In this document: positions 23,122-29,969 of the stretch, piece by piece | Numbering within the stretch: the first letter of the stretch is position 1 | How the letters are laid out: each line of letters begins with the position of its first letter | NCBI GenBank assembly: GCA_003170295.1 | Contig: PNAJ01000054.1 | Location: 1 to 64,000, forward strand | Direction: 5' to 3' | DNA from: Bryobacterales bacterium | GTDB lineage: Bacteria > Acidobacteriota > Terriglobia > Bryobacterales > Bryobacteraceae | DNA length: 64,000 nt | Made by a program: the position numbers and the translations under genes | Notes under the pieces: model-generated | What the model saw: the letters and a program-made list of their open reading frames with translations, nothing else | Told to the model about the DNA's origin: nothing | Database searches by the model: none

Positions 23122-25509
23122 ATGGATCTGAAATACGCTCTGCGATCGCTTCGCAAGAATCCTGGATTTACCGCGCTCGCGGTGATTGTAATGGCGCTGG
23201 GCATAGGGGCGAACACGGCGGTGTTCAGCGTGGTGAACGCGGTGCTGCTACGTCCGCTGGCTTATAAGAATCCGGATCGGATTGTGATGCTCGGGCCGCT
23301 GTGGAAGGACACGGGGAGGATCGGAGGCAATTCGTCCGCTCCGGATTTTCACGACTGGCACGATCAATCGACGGCATTCGAAGCGATGGCGGCTTACAAT
23401 GCCCAACCAACTGCGGTGATGGCCGGTCCGGCGGCGGAGTATGCGGTGGTGGCCTGGGTATCCTCGGAATTTTTCAAAGTGTTCGGCGCGGAGCCCGTGG
23501 CGGGGCGGTTATTCACGCCGGAGGAGTGGACCAAGACCGGCGCGGTGGTGATCAGCCAGGCGTATTGGCAGAAGCATTTCGGGGGGGACGCGAATGCGCT
23601 GGGCAAGACAGTGCGGATGATCGACCGGACATTTACCATCGTGGGCGTGATGCCGGCGGGATTCAGTTTTCCGGAAAAGACGGAGCTCTGGATTTTCCAG
23701 CCGGAGGAGAATGAGCACCGCTCGGCTCATAACTACCATGTGGTGGGATTACTGAAGCCGGACGTCAGCATCATGCAAGCGCAAGCTCAGTTGAGTCTGA
23801 TCGGTGACCGTTTATCGAAGCAATATCCGGATAGCAATTCGAAGAAGAGCGCCGGAGTGATAGGCATGCGGGACCGGCTGGTCCGAGATGTGCGGACCAC
23901 CTTATACCTGTTGCTGGGCGCGGTGGGCATGGTGCTGCTGATTTCCTGCGCGAATATGGCGAATCTGCTGCTGGCGAAGGCGACGTCGCGGACCAGGGAG
24001 ATCGCGATTCGGGCGGCGGTGGGCGCGGGACGCGGGCGAATTATCCGCCAGTTGATCACAGAGAGCGTGGTGCTGGCGATGGTGGCAGGCGCCGTCGGGT
24101 TGATTCTTGCCTTATGGGGGGCGCAAGCGCTGGTGGCGATGGCACCGCCCAATGTTCCGCGGTTGGCCGAGGCGGCGATTATCGATAGATGGGTGCTAGC
24201 GTTTACGTTCATGATTTCGATAGGGGCGAGTCTGTTGTTCGGCCTCGCGCCGGCGGTGACGGCCTCGCGGATCGATCTGAACGACGCCTTGAAGCTGGGG
24301 GCGGCGAAGGCGGTGGTGGGTGGAGGAGCGGGAAAGCTGCGAAGCGCGCTGGTGGTGGCGGAGATTGCCTTTTCCGTGGTGCTGCTGATCGGCGCCGGAC
24401 TCCTGATGAAAAGTTTTGTCGCGCTGAACAGCGTGGCACTCGGGTTTCGGCCGGATCATTTGCTGCTGATGTCGGCGGAAGTGCCGGGATCGTCTCTCGA
24501 AAGGGCGCGAGAAGGAACGCGATTCTATAAAGGATTGCTCAAGGAAATCGCGCAGATTCCTGGCGTGACCGCAGTAGGCGCGGCACGAACGCCTCCCGGC
24601 CAAGTGGGATCGGACGGCACGTATTGGGTTGACACACTGCCGGCGCATTTGGCATTGGACCTGGACCGTGATGCGATATTCTCGGTGGTCACGCCGAAGA
24701 CCTTCGCGACCCTTGGCGTGCCTGTACTAGGGGGGCGCGATTTTAACGATAGCGATGTGTACGACGCACCATTTACGGTGATTATCAATGAATCGCTGGC
24801 GAAGAAAGCGTTTCCGGGGCAGGATCCGCTGGGGCACATCCTCTACTGCGGCTTCGATTCGTTAAACCCGATGACGGTTGTCGGCGTCGTGGGAGATATA
24901 AGGGAATATGGACCCACGAGGGTTCCCGGGCCGGAGATCTTCATGCCCTATGAACAGCATCCACGCGCGAGCGCTTACCTGACGGTCATGGTGCGGACGA
25001 GTGCGGAGCCGGGGTCGCTTTCTGAGGTCCTGCGGAAGACCGTTCGGGAGCGATCGCCGGAGGTGCCGTTGAAATTTACCACGATGGAGGCATCGCTCGC
25101 CGAGAATGTCGCTACGCCGCGGTTCCGCACGCTGCTGTTCCTGATATTTGCTGGGCTCGCGGTGTGTTTGGCGATGGCGGGAGTGTACGGCGTGATGGCC
25201 TACGTGGTCGGGCAGAGACTGAATGAGATCGGACTGCGGATGGCGCTGGGGGCGAGTCAGGGCGACGTATTGGGGATGGTCTTGAAACAAGGCCTGGCTC
25301 TGGCGGGCGCAGGGGTGGTGCTGGGGCTGGCCGGCGCGGCTGCCACGACACGGCTACTGACGTCGTTTCTATTTGAAGTGAAGCCGGGCGATCCGCTAAC
25401 TTACCTGGGCGTCGCGGCGCTGCTGGCGGTGGTCGCGATGGCGGCGAGCTATCTGCCGGCGAGGCGCGCGACGAAGGTGGATCCATTGGAGGCCCTTAGG
25501 CAGGAGTGA
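23122..25509 (+). CDS. MacB/FtsX-type permease of the acidobacterial duplicated orphan (ADOP) family
   Basis: A 795-residue inner-membrane protein with two FtsX modules. It starts MDLKYALRSLRKNPGFTALA, has a first transmembrane helix (VIVMALGIGANTAVFSVVNA), a MacB periplasmic core domain (about 55-245), three transmembrane helices (about 285-400), then a second half repeating the scheme with core domain (about 430-640) and helices to the end (GLAVCLAMAGVYGVMAYVVG, LPARRATKVDPLEALRQE). The family is known as 'orphan' because no ATP-binding subunit accompanies it; none is present here either. The terminator upstream separates it from GH57. Substrate is unknown, lipoprotein or peptide export being the usual guess. 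Confidence 0.92.
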   Translation: MDLKYALRSLRKNPGFTALAVIVMALGIGANTAVFSVVNAVLLRPLAYKNPDRIVMLGPLWKDTGRIGGNSSAPDFHDWHDQSTAFEAMAAYNAQPTAVMAGPAAEYAVVAWVSSEFFKVFGAEPVAGRLFTPEEWTKTGAVVISQAYWQKHFGGDANALGKTVRMIDRTFTIVGVMPAGFSFPEKTELWIFQPEENEHRSAHNYHVVGLLKPDVSIMQAQAQLSLIGDRLSKQYPDSNSKKSAGVIGMRDRLVRDVRTTLYLLLGAVGMVLLISCANMANLLLAKATSRTREIAIRAAVGAGRGRIIRQLITESVVLAMVAGAVGLILALWGAQALVAMAPPNVPRLAEAAIIDRWVLAFTFMISIGASLLFGLAPAVTASRIDLNDALKLGAAKAVVGGGAGKLRSALVVAEIAFSVVLLIGAGLLMKSFVALNSVALGFRPDHLLLMSAEVPGSSLERAREGTRFYKGLLKEIAQIPGVTAVGAARTPPGQVGSDGTYWVDTLPAHLALDLDRDAIFSVVTPKTFATLGVPVLGGRDFNDSDVYDAPFTVIINESLAKKAFPGQDPLGHILYCGFDSLNPMTVVGVVGDIREYGPTRVPGPEIFMPYEQHPRASAYLTVMVRTSAEPGSLSEVLRKTVRERSPEVPLKFTTMEASLAENVATPRFRTLLFLIFAGLAVCLAMAGVYGVMAYVVGQRLNEIGLRMALGASQGDVLGMVLKQGLALAGAGVVLGLAGAAATTRLLTSFLFEVKPGDPLTYLGVAALLAVVAMAASYLPARRATKVDPLEALRQE

Positions 25510-25534
25510 ATCTCCTGTGGCATAGTAATAGCCA

Positions 25535-26125
25535 GTGCATACCCGCAGAGTTTCGACGTTCCTGCTGGGAAGCTGGATGGGATGCAGCGTCTTCATGGCG
25601 TTCGTAGTCCTTCAGAACCTCCATGCACCGGAACTGGTGATGAATTCGCCGGTTGGGCCGGTGGTGAACATCATCAAGACGCTGGGGCAGGACCAGGTGA
25701 CCCTGCTGCTGCACCACCAGGCGGCGGAACAAACGCGCAGTGTCTACTATCTCTGGGAACAGGGGCAGATCATGCTGGGTCTGGTGCTGGGAGGCTGCCT
25801 GTACTTCGCTACGCAGAAGCGGCTCCTCTCGCTGGTGCTATGCGGGATCATGCTGGCGCTGGTGCTGTTCCAATTCTGGGCGATCACTCCCGAGCTTTCT
25901 TACCGTGGCCGCGAAGCGGATTTCCCTCCTGGTAACGCTACCTCCGGGACCATGGTGCGCGCCTTGCTTCTCTATCAGATGATGATGGTGACAGAAGGGC
26001 TGAAGCTGGTGGTGGGAGGCGTTCTGGCGAGCTACCTATTCGTTCTCCGCACCTCGCGGAAGCGGAGCAGCCGGCGCGAGGTCGATCTGGTCGATCACCC
26101 CGATCACAGCCATATCGATCGGTGA
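25535..26125 (+). CDS. Four-helix integral membrane protein, unknown function
   Basis: A GTG start gives 196 residues with four predicted membrane helices: VSTFLLGSWMGCSVFMAFVV (7-26), QIMLGLVLGGCLYFA (80-95), LLSLVLCGIMLALVLFQFWA (97-116) and a last one around 'MVTEGLKLVVGGVLASYLFV'. The N-terminal 'LGSWMGCSVFMAF' recalls DUF4149/TMEM205-like proteins but I cannot assign it firmly. The basic, His-rich tail (TSRKRSSRREVDLVDHPDHS) is encoded antisense to the last 30 codons of the neighbouring BMC-P gene, a 90-base convergent overlap; the tail may be a recent extension. Confidence 0.65.
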   Translation: MHTRRVSTFLLGSWMGCSVFMAFVVLQNLHAPELVMNSPVGPVVNIIKTLGQDQVTLLLHHQAAEQTRSVYYLWEQGQIMLGLVLGGCLYFATQKRLLSLVLCGIMLALVLFQFWAITPELSYRGREADFPPGNATSGTMVRALLLYQMMMVTEGLKLVVGGVLASYLFVLRTSRKRSSRREVDLVDHPDHSHIDR

Positions 26126-26341
26126 TTCGGGGCGTCCAACGGCGGTCATCGCACTGAATCCTTCCATAATCAGCAAGACTCGATCGCCGACCCCGGCATC
26201 GACCGCGTCCAAAGCAACGACGGCATTGCCTCGGTCCACGCCATCGAGCGTGAGAGGCTGCACCAGCAGTGCTTTACGGCCCTCATGGCTCGCGTGTTTT
26301 TCGGTGGCGACGACTTCGCCGATGACTCTACCAATCAGCAT
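26036..26341 (-). CDS. Bacterial microcompartment vertex protein (BMC-P, EutN/CcmL family), third copy
   Basis: BMC-P pentamers cap the vertices of microcompartment shells. The protein starts MLIGRVIGEVVATEKH and contains the family blocks LLVQPLTLDG, AVVALDAVDAGVGDRVLLIM and 'AVIGVIDQIDL', giving 101 residues with a short Pro/Ala tail. Its ATG overlaps the stop of the preceding BMC-P gene by seven bases, so they are translated from one message. It is the last gene of the operon; its 3' end overlaps a convergent membrane-protein gene. Confidence 0.93.
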   Translation of the reverse strand: MLIGRVIGEVVATEKHASHEGRKALLVQPLTLDGVDRGNAVVALDAVDAGVGDRVLLIMEGFSAMTAVGRPESPIDMAVIGVIDQIDLAPAAPLPRGAENE

Positions 26342-26622
26342 TCGTTTTGTTGGCCGCGTCGCACGGTGATTTTGTCGACGATGGCGACAACGGTGGCGTC
26401 GGTCGGCACTTGCGTGGGGAGAAACGGGAAGCTCGCTTCTTTTCCTTTGCACCAATAGACGAGTTCGCCCGCGCCCGCGCCGGTGGAATCGGTGCAGATG
26501 AGCTGTCTGCCGGTGTCGTTGAGTTCGGGCGCCAACGGCTGGACGATCAGCAGCCTTTGCGCGGTAAGGCCGGGGTTCTTCTCCGTGGCCCAGACACACC
26601 CGACGATTTTTCCGATCTGCAT
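26335..26622 (-). CDS. Bacterial microcompartment vertex protein (BMC-P, EutN/CcmL family), second copy
   Basis: A 95-residue EutN/CcmL protein: MQIGKIVGCVWATEKNPGL, RLLIVQPLAPELNDTGRQLI, GAGAGELVYWCKGKEASFP, DATVVAIVDKITV. Compared with its two siblings it has the WCKGKEA loop typical of the EutN branch, with extra cysteines at the pore side (VYWCKG and a C-terminal Cys). It starts four bases after the stop of the first BMC-P gene. The three copies differ enough in sequence to suggest distinct pentamers rather than recent duplication. Confidence 0.93.
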   Translation of the reverse strand: MQIGKIVGCVWATEKNPGLTAQRLLIVQPLAPELNDTGRQLICTDSTGAGAGELVYWCKGKEASFPFLPTQVPTDATVVAIVDKITVRRGQQNEC

Positions 26623-26626
26623 CGCG

Positions 26627-26911
26627 CTATTCCTTATATCGATCGCGATCGAGGCTGACGGTATCGACGATTCCTACGATGGACGCATCGACGGGCTTGT
26701 CCTTACAGCCCTCGGCCAGACGAGCGGAGCTGCCTGAGACCAACAGTACGAGCGCGCCGGGGCCGGCCTGCACGGTATCGATGGCGATGAGATAATTCGA
26801 TTCCTCTTTGCCATCGGGCGAGACGGGCTTCACGATGAGAAGTTTTGCGCCCTCCAGGCGAGGGTCTTTGCGCGTAGCAACGATGGTTCCGGCTACCCGG
26901 CCGAGGGTCAT
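26627..26911 (-). CDS. Bacterial microcompartment vertex protein (BMC-P, EutN/CcmL family), first copy
   Basis: The 94-residue product MTLGRVAGTIVATRKDPRLE, LLIVKPVSPDGKEESNYLIA, DTVQAGPGALVLLVSGSSAR, ASIVGIVDTVSL shows the full EutN/CcmL fold. The ATG has GGGAG eight bases upstream; a GTG three codons earlier would overlap that site. The ribosome-binding site itself lies at the edge of a palindromic repeat that separates this gene from the BMC-H gene, which may tune the ratio of hexamer to pentamer. Confidence 0.93.
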   Translation of the reverse strand: MTLGRVAGTIVATRKDPRLEGAKLLIVKPVSPDGKEESNYLIAIDTVQAGPGALVLLVSGSSARLAEGCKDKPVDASIVGIVDTVSLDRDRYKE

Positions 26912-26915
26912 TGCA

Positions 26916-26993
26916 ACCACTCCCTGTGGTCGCGGCTCGTTAAGCGGCTGATGATGAATGTCGACAGCGAGCCGTGACCAAAGGGAGCGGTCA
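26916..26993. repeat. Family D palindromic element inside the microcompartment operon
   Basis: CACTCCCTGTGGTCGCGGCTCG on the left mirrors CGAGCCGTGACCAAAGGGAGCG on the right with about 30 bases between, forming a long hairpin with a few mismatches. Half-units occur at 50925-50954, 53671-53695 and 62857-62888. Here it fills the gap between the BMC-H and first BMC-P genes. Confidence 0.75.
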
Positions 26994-27007
26994 GCATCGG
27001 TTTTTCA

Positions 27008-27292
27008 CTACTTCGCCGATTTGCCGATGGGCAGGACATCTTCGAGGCTCGAATGCGGGCGCGGGATAACGTGCACGGAGATCAACTCCCCGACGCGGCG
27101 GGCGGCGGCGGCTCCGGCATCGGTGGCGGCGCGAACGGAGGCGACATCGCCGCGCACCAGCACAGTGACGTATCCCGATCCGATTTTTTCCCAACCGACC
27201 AGTTGCACATTCGCGGCTTTCACCATCGCGTCGGAGGCCTCAATCATGGCGACCAACCCACGCGTCTCGATCATCCCTAGAGCTTCACCCAT
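27008..27292 (-). CDS. Bacterial microcompartment shell hexamer protein (BMC-H)
   Basis: BMC-H hexamers tile the facets of the protein shell. The 94-residue sequence is canonical: [75 protein letters not shown]. The pore loop is KIGSG, as in PduA/EutM-type shells that pass small polar metabolites. A tail [14 protein letters not shown] closes the protein. It is 13 bases downstream of the aldolase gene and is the only hexamer gene in the locus; no BMC-T is seen. Confidence 0.97.
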   Translation of the reverse strand: MGEALGMIETRGLVAMIEASDAMVKAANVQLVGWEKIGSGYVTVLVRGDVASVRAATDAGAAAARRVGELISVHVIPRPHSSLEDVLPIGKSAK

Positions 27293-27305
27293 GGATCTCC
27301 CTTAA

Positions 27306-28085
27306 CTAGTAAACACCGCGAACTTTCAGCGCTTCGTCGATGACGGCCAGAAGCTGCTCGCGCGTAATTTCGATTTTTTCACTCGGCTCCGGCATATCCT
27401 CGGCGGCGAGCGGAGCGCCCTGGTCGAAGCCGTTGTTGGAATCGACGCAATAACGCTTGCGGGAATCGAACAACTTCTGGATTTCGGCGCGCGGCAGCAC
27501 TTTGGGCCCGCCCAGGAGTTCTGCGACCAGGGCGATGCGCGCGAAATGTTCGACGGTCTCCATTTTGAAATAGGCATCGAATACATCCGTGCCATAGGAA
27601 ACAACGCCGTGGTTGGCCATCAGCAGAGCTTCATATTTCGGAATGTAGGGCAGCATGCCTTCGGTAAGGGCGGGAGTACCGGGCAGTCCGTAATCGGTAA
27701 GCGGCACGGAGCCCAAGCGGATCACGATCTCGGGCAGCAGGCCCTGGTTCAGCGCGCGTCCGGCGGTTGCGAATCCGGTGGCGACGGGCGGATGGGCATG
27801 GACTACTCCGCGAATATCTGGGCGCAATTTGTAGATGGTGAGGTGCATCGCCATCTCCGAGGTGCGTTCCCGCTCCCCGGCGATCTTGTTCCCGTCCAGG
27901 TCGCACAGGATCAGGTCCTCGGGACTCATCATACCCTTGCAAACATTCGTGGGCGTAGCCAGGATGAGGTTCTCCTCCAGCCGGATGGTGATGTTGCCGT
28001 CGTTGGCCGCGATCCATCCTTTGTCGAAAATCAGCCGGCCGACCCGGATGATATCGTCACGAAGCTGTTGCTCGGTCTTCGGCAT
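27306..28085 (-). CDS. Class II aldolase (fuculose-phosphate aldolase type) with putative encapsulation helix
   Basis: Zinc aldolases of this type split L-fuculose-1-P or L-rhamnulose-1-P into dihydroxyacetone phosphate and lactaldehyde. The zinc ligands are His96 and His98 in VVHAHPP and His159 in MANHGVVSYG; Glu77 in RTSEMAMH is the catalytic acid. The domain ends near residue 205; a flexible Pro/Glu linker (GAPLAAEDMPEPSEK) then leads to a short amphipathic helix, ITREQLLAVIDEALKVRG (240-257), of the kind that targets enzymes into microcompartments. As first gene of the shell operon it is probably the signature cargo, as in planctomycete/verrucomicrobial-type compartments for fucose and rhamnose. 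The precise substrate is inferred. Confidence 0.92.
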   Translation of the reverse strand: MPKTEQQLRDDIIRVGRLIFDKGWIAANDGNITIRLEENLILATPTNVCKGMMSPEDLILCDLDGNKIAGERERTSEMAMHLTIYKLRPDIRGVVHAHPPVATGFATAGRALNQGLLPEIVIRLGSVPLTDYGLPGTPALTEGMLPYIPKYEALLMANHGVVSYGTDVFDAYFKMETVEHFARIALVAELLGGPKVLPRAEIQKLFDSRKRYCVDSNNGFDQGAPLAAEDMPEPSEKIEITREQLLAVIDEALKVRGVY

Positions 28086-28096
28086 TCGGACCTTTG

Positions 28097-28102
28097 ATTG
28101 TA
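28097..28102 (-). promoter_or_regulatory. Candidate -10 of the microcompartment operon
   Basis: TACAAT on the minus strand ends 12 bases before the aldolase ATG. No good -35 is evident. The divergent rhomboid gene carries the same hexamer in the same gap, so both would have very short leaders. Confidence 0.4.
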
Positions 28103-28130
28103 CCGCAAGGTGAAGAAGCTGGAGGGACCT

Positions 28131-28139
28131 CGCTACAAT
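28131..28139 (+). promoter_or_regulatory. Candidate -10 of the rhomboid gene (CGCTACAAT)
   Basis: TACAAT lies nine bases before the ATG of the rhomboid gene, in the CGCTACAAT context that recurs upstream of nadE and the aminotransferase gene. Confidence 0.4.
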
Positions 28140-28148
28140 GAAGTCTCG

Positions 28149-28982
28149 ATGGATAAACGCCGCATGTGCCCGAACTGCCGGGCTTTTATTACGACGGACG
28201 ACAAGGTCTGTCCTTACTGCCAGTTTACCGTAGGACCTAAGGCGGTGGATCAGCGCAACCCAGCCGATTTGTTAGGCGGGTTGATTCCGCACGCGCGATT
28301 CACCACCATGGTGATCCTGCTGATCAACACCGGGCTTTACATCGCGATGATGTTCCATACGCAGACAGGCTCACAGGGAATTTCGTTCGATTTCGACATA
28401 GACACGCTGGTCGACTTCGGGGCGAAGTCCGGCCGGCTAATGCTCCTCCATGGCGAATGGTGGCGGCTGGTGACGGCAGGTTTTCTGCATGGAGGAATTC
28501 TGCACATCCTGATGAACTCCTGGGTGCTGTTCGATCTGGGCGCGCAGACCGAGGAGATGTACGGCACGAGCCGGTACCTTGCAGTTTATTTCGTCGCGAC
28601 GGTGACGGGGTTTCTAGCGAGTCTTTTTTGGGCGCCGGGTGTGGCGTCGGTGGGCGCGTCGGCCGGGATCTGCGGATTGATCGGTGCGATGATTGCGCTG
28701 GGCGTTCGGGACCGGTCGTCGTTTGGAGCGGAGATCCGAAAGTTTTACGTGCGTTGGGTGATCTACCTGCTGGTGTTCGGCCTGATCTTCCCCGCTACGG
28801 ATAACGCGGCCCACGTTGGCGGTCTCGTTGGAGGATTCGTGGTTGGATATATAGCAGGCACGCCGGGCCGTTCGCAGATCGTTGAGCGCATTTGGCAGAC
28901 TCTGGCCGGAATCGCGCTTGCGTTAACGGCATTCTCATTTTTCAAAATGTTCATGGCGCTGGTGGCGACGAGGCCGCAGTAG
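28149..28982 (+). CDS. Rhomboid-family intramembrane serine protease with zinc-ribbon N-terminus
   Basis: A polytopic membrane protease of 277 residues. An N-terminal zinc ribbon (CPNC at 7-10, CPYC at 21-24) precedes the rhomboid domain. The catalytic dyad is Ser171 in VGASAGICGLIG and His222 in DNAAHVGGLVGG; 'WWRLVTAGFLHGGILHILMN' is the conserved L1/helix-2 region. It cleaves substrates within the inner membrane; targets are unknown. I take the ATG of MDKRRMCPNC; the frame extends further upstream only by non-conserved codons. Its last 32 bases overlap the 3' end of the convergent VWA gene. Confidence 0.93.
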   Translation: MDKRRMCPNCRAFITTDDKVCPYCQFTVGPKAVDQRNPADLLGGLIPHARFTTMVILLINTGLYIAMMFHTQTGSQGISFDFDIDTLVDFGAKSGRLMLLHGEWWRLVTAGFLHGGILHILMNSWVLFDLGAQTEEMYGTSRYLAVYFVATVTGFLASLFWAPGVASVGASAGICGLIGAMIALGVRDRSSFGAEIRKFYVRWVIYLLVFGLIFPATDNAAHVGGLVGGFVVGYIAGTPGRSQIVERIWQTLAGIALALTAFSFFKMFMALVATRPQ

Positions 28983-29898
28983 AAAAGTAGCCGGTTTTGG
29001 TACGAACGGTGAACCCCGGCTGCTTCGTGCGAATCACGAGCTTGTGAAACGTGCCATCGGCAACGCCGCTCGCATGATAGGCGAGCTCATAGGACGATCG
29101 CAGTTGTTCGCCGATTTCGCGAAACGAAATGCGCAGATCCGCCGCCTGCGCGTCGAAATCGGAGCCTCCCGTATCGCGCGAGATGCGAGCCATCACCGAA
29201 GCACCGTACTTATTCCGCGCGGTCCACTCGCCTTTTCTCGTCTCGGTGTAGCGAATCCCGAAGAGGACGACGTTTTCCAGTTGCGCGGCCTCGATGGTTT
29301 GCATCATGTTATGAGCGCTCGAATTGTCTTCGCCGTCGCTGAAGATGATGAGAGCTTTACGTGCCCGATCGACCTTGGCAAGCTTCAAAGTAACCGCGTA
29401 GTACAGGGCGTCGTAGAAGGCCGTTCCACCGGCACGGTAATCGCGAGGGCCAATCTCAGGAACGTCGCGCTTCTCTTTCTCGGACTGTTTCAGGCCGTCG
29501 ATTAAGTCCGAGCCGGACGCTGAAAAATCGGCAGCGAGCCGAAGGTGATTGCCGAAGCGGATCAGAAACGCGCGATCCCGCGGGCTTAGCACGCTCTTGA
29601 GAAAGGTGCCTACGTCGTGCTGATGCTGTTTCACGAAATGCTCCTGGCTGCCGCTGGCATCGACAATGAGGCCGAGCGTCAGCGGCAGATCCTCGCTTCG
29701 AGCAAAGAAGGAAATCGGTTGAGGCTGGCCGTCGTCGAGGACCTCAAAGTCGTCTCTTGTGAGATTCGTGACGAGTCTACCGCTGGCGTCGCGAACAGTG
29801 AACGCTACATTGACCAGGCGAACGCTGACACGGATCTCCGGTAGCTCCTGGGCGAGGCAAGTCGGCAAAACTGCGAGAAATGCGATGGAGATCCTCAC
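28951..29898 (-). CDS. Secreted VWFA-related domain protein (acidobacterial type)
   Basis: After a signal peptide (MRISIAFLAVLPTCLAQ) comes an Ig-like beta module (VRLVNVAFTVRDASGRLVTN, LTRDDFEVLDDGQPQPISFF) and a von Willebrand A domain whose metal-binding MIDAS begins at Asp80 (LIVDASGSQ) and continues with RDYRAGGTAFYDALYYAV and ALIIFSDGEDNSS. A closing beta segment (KLVIRTKQPGFTVRTKTGYF) is typical of the acidobacterial VWFA-related family, present in many copies per genome. It probably mediates protein contacts outside the inner membrane. 315 residues. Confidence 0.92.
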   Translation of the reverse strand: MRISIAFLAVLPTCLAQELPEIRVSVRLVNVAFTVRDASGRLVTNLTRDDFEVLDDGQPQPISFFARSEDLPLTLGLIVDASGSQEHFVKQHQHDVGTFLKSVLSPRDRAFLIRFGNHLRLAADFSASGSDLIDGLKQSEKEKRDVPEIGPRDYRAGGTAFYDALYYAVTLKLAKVDRARKALIIFSDGEDNSSAHNMMQTIEAAQLENVVLFGIRYTETRKGEWTARNKYGASVMARISRDTGGSDFDAQAADLRISFREIGEQLRSSYELAYHASGVADGTFHKLVIRTKQPGFTVRTKTGYFSTAASSPPAP

Positions 29899-29969
29899 AC
29901 GAACAAATACGCAGAGACATCCGCATTAGGACGCAGATTCTCCTCTGATACAGCTGATACAGTATCGGT

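Noticed and set aside
26347-27280. Plus-strand frames across the microcompartment genes
   Set aside because: The minus strand encodes textbook BMC-P, BMC-H and aldolase proteins; the plus frames are shadows.
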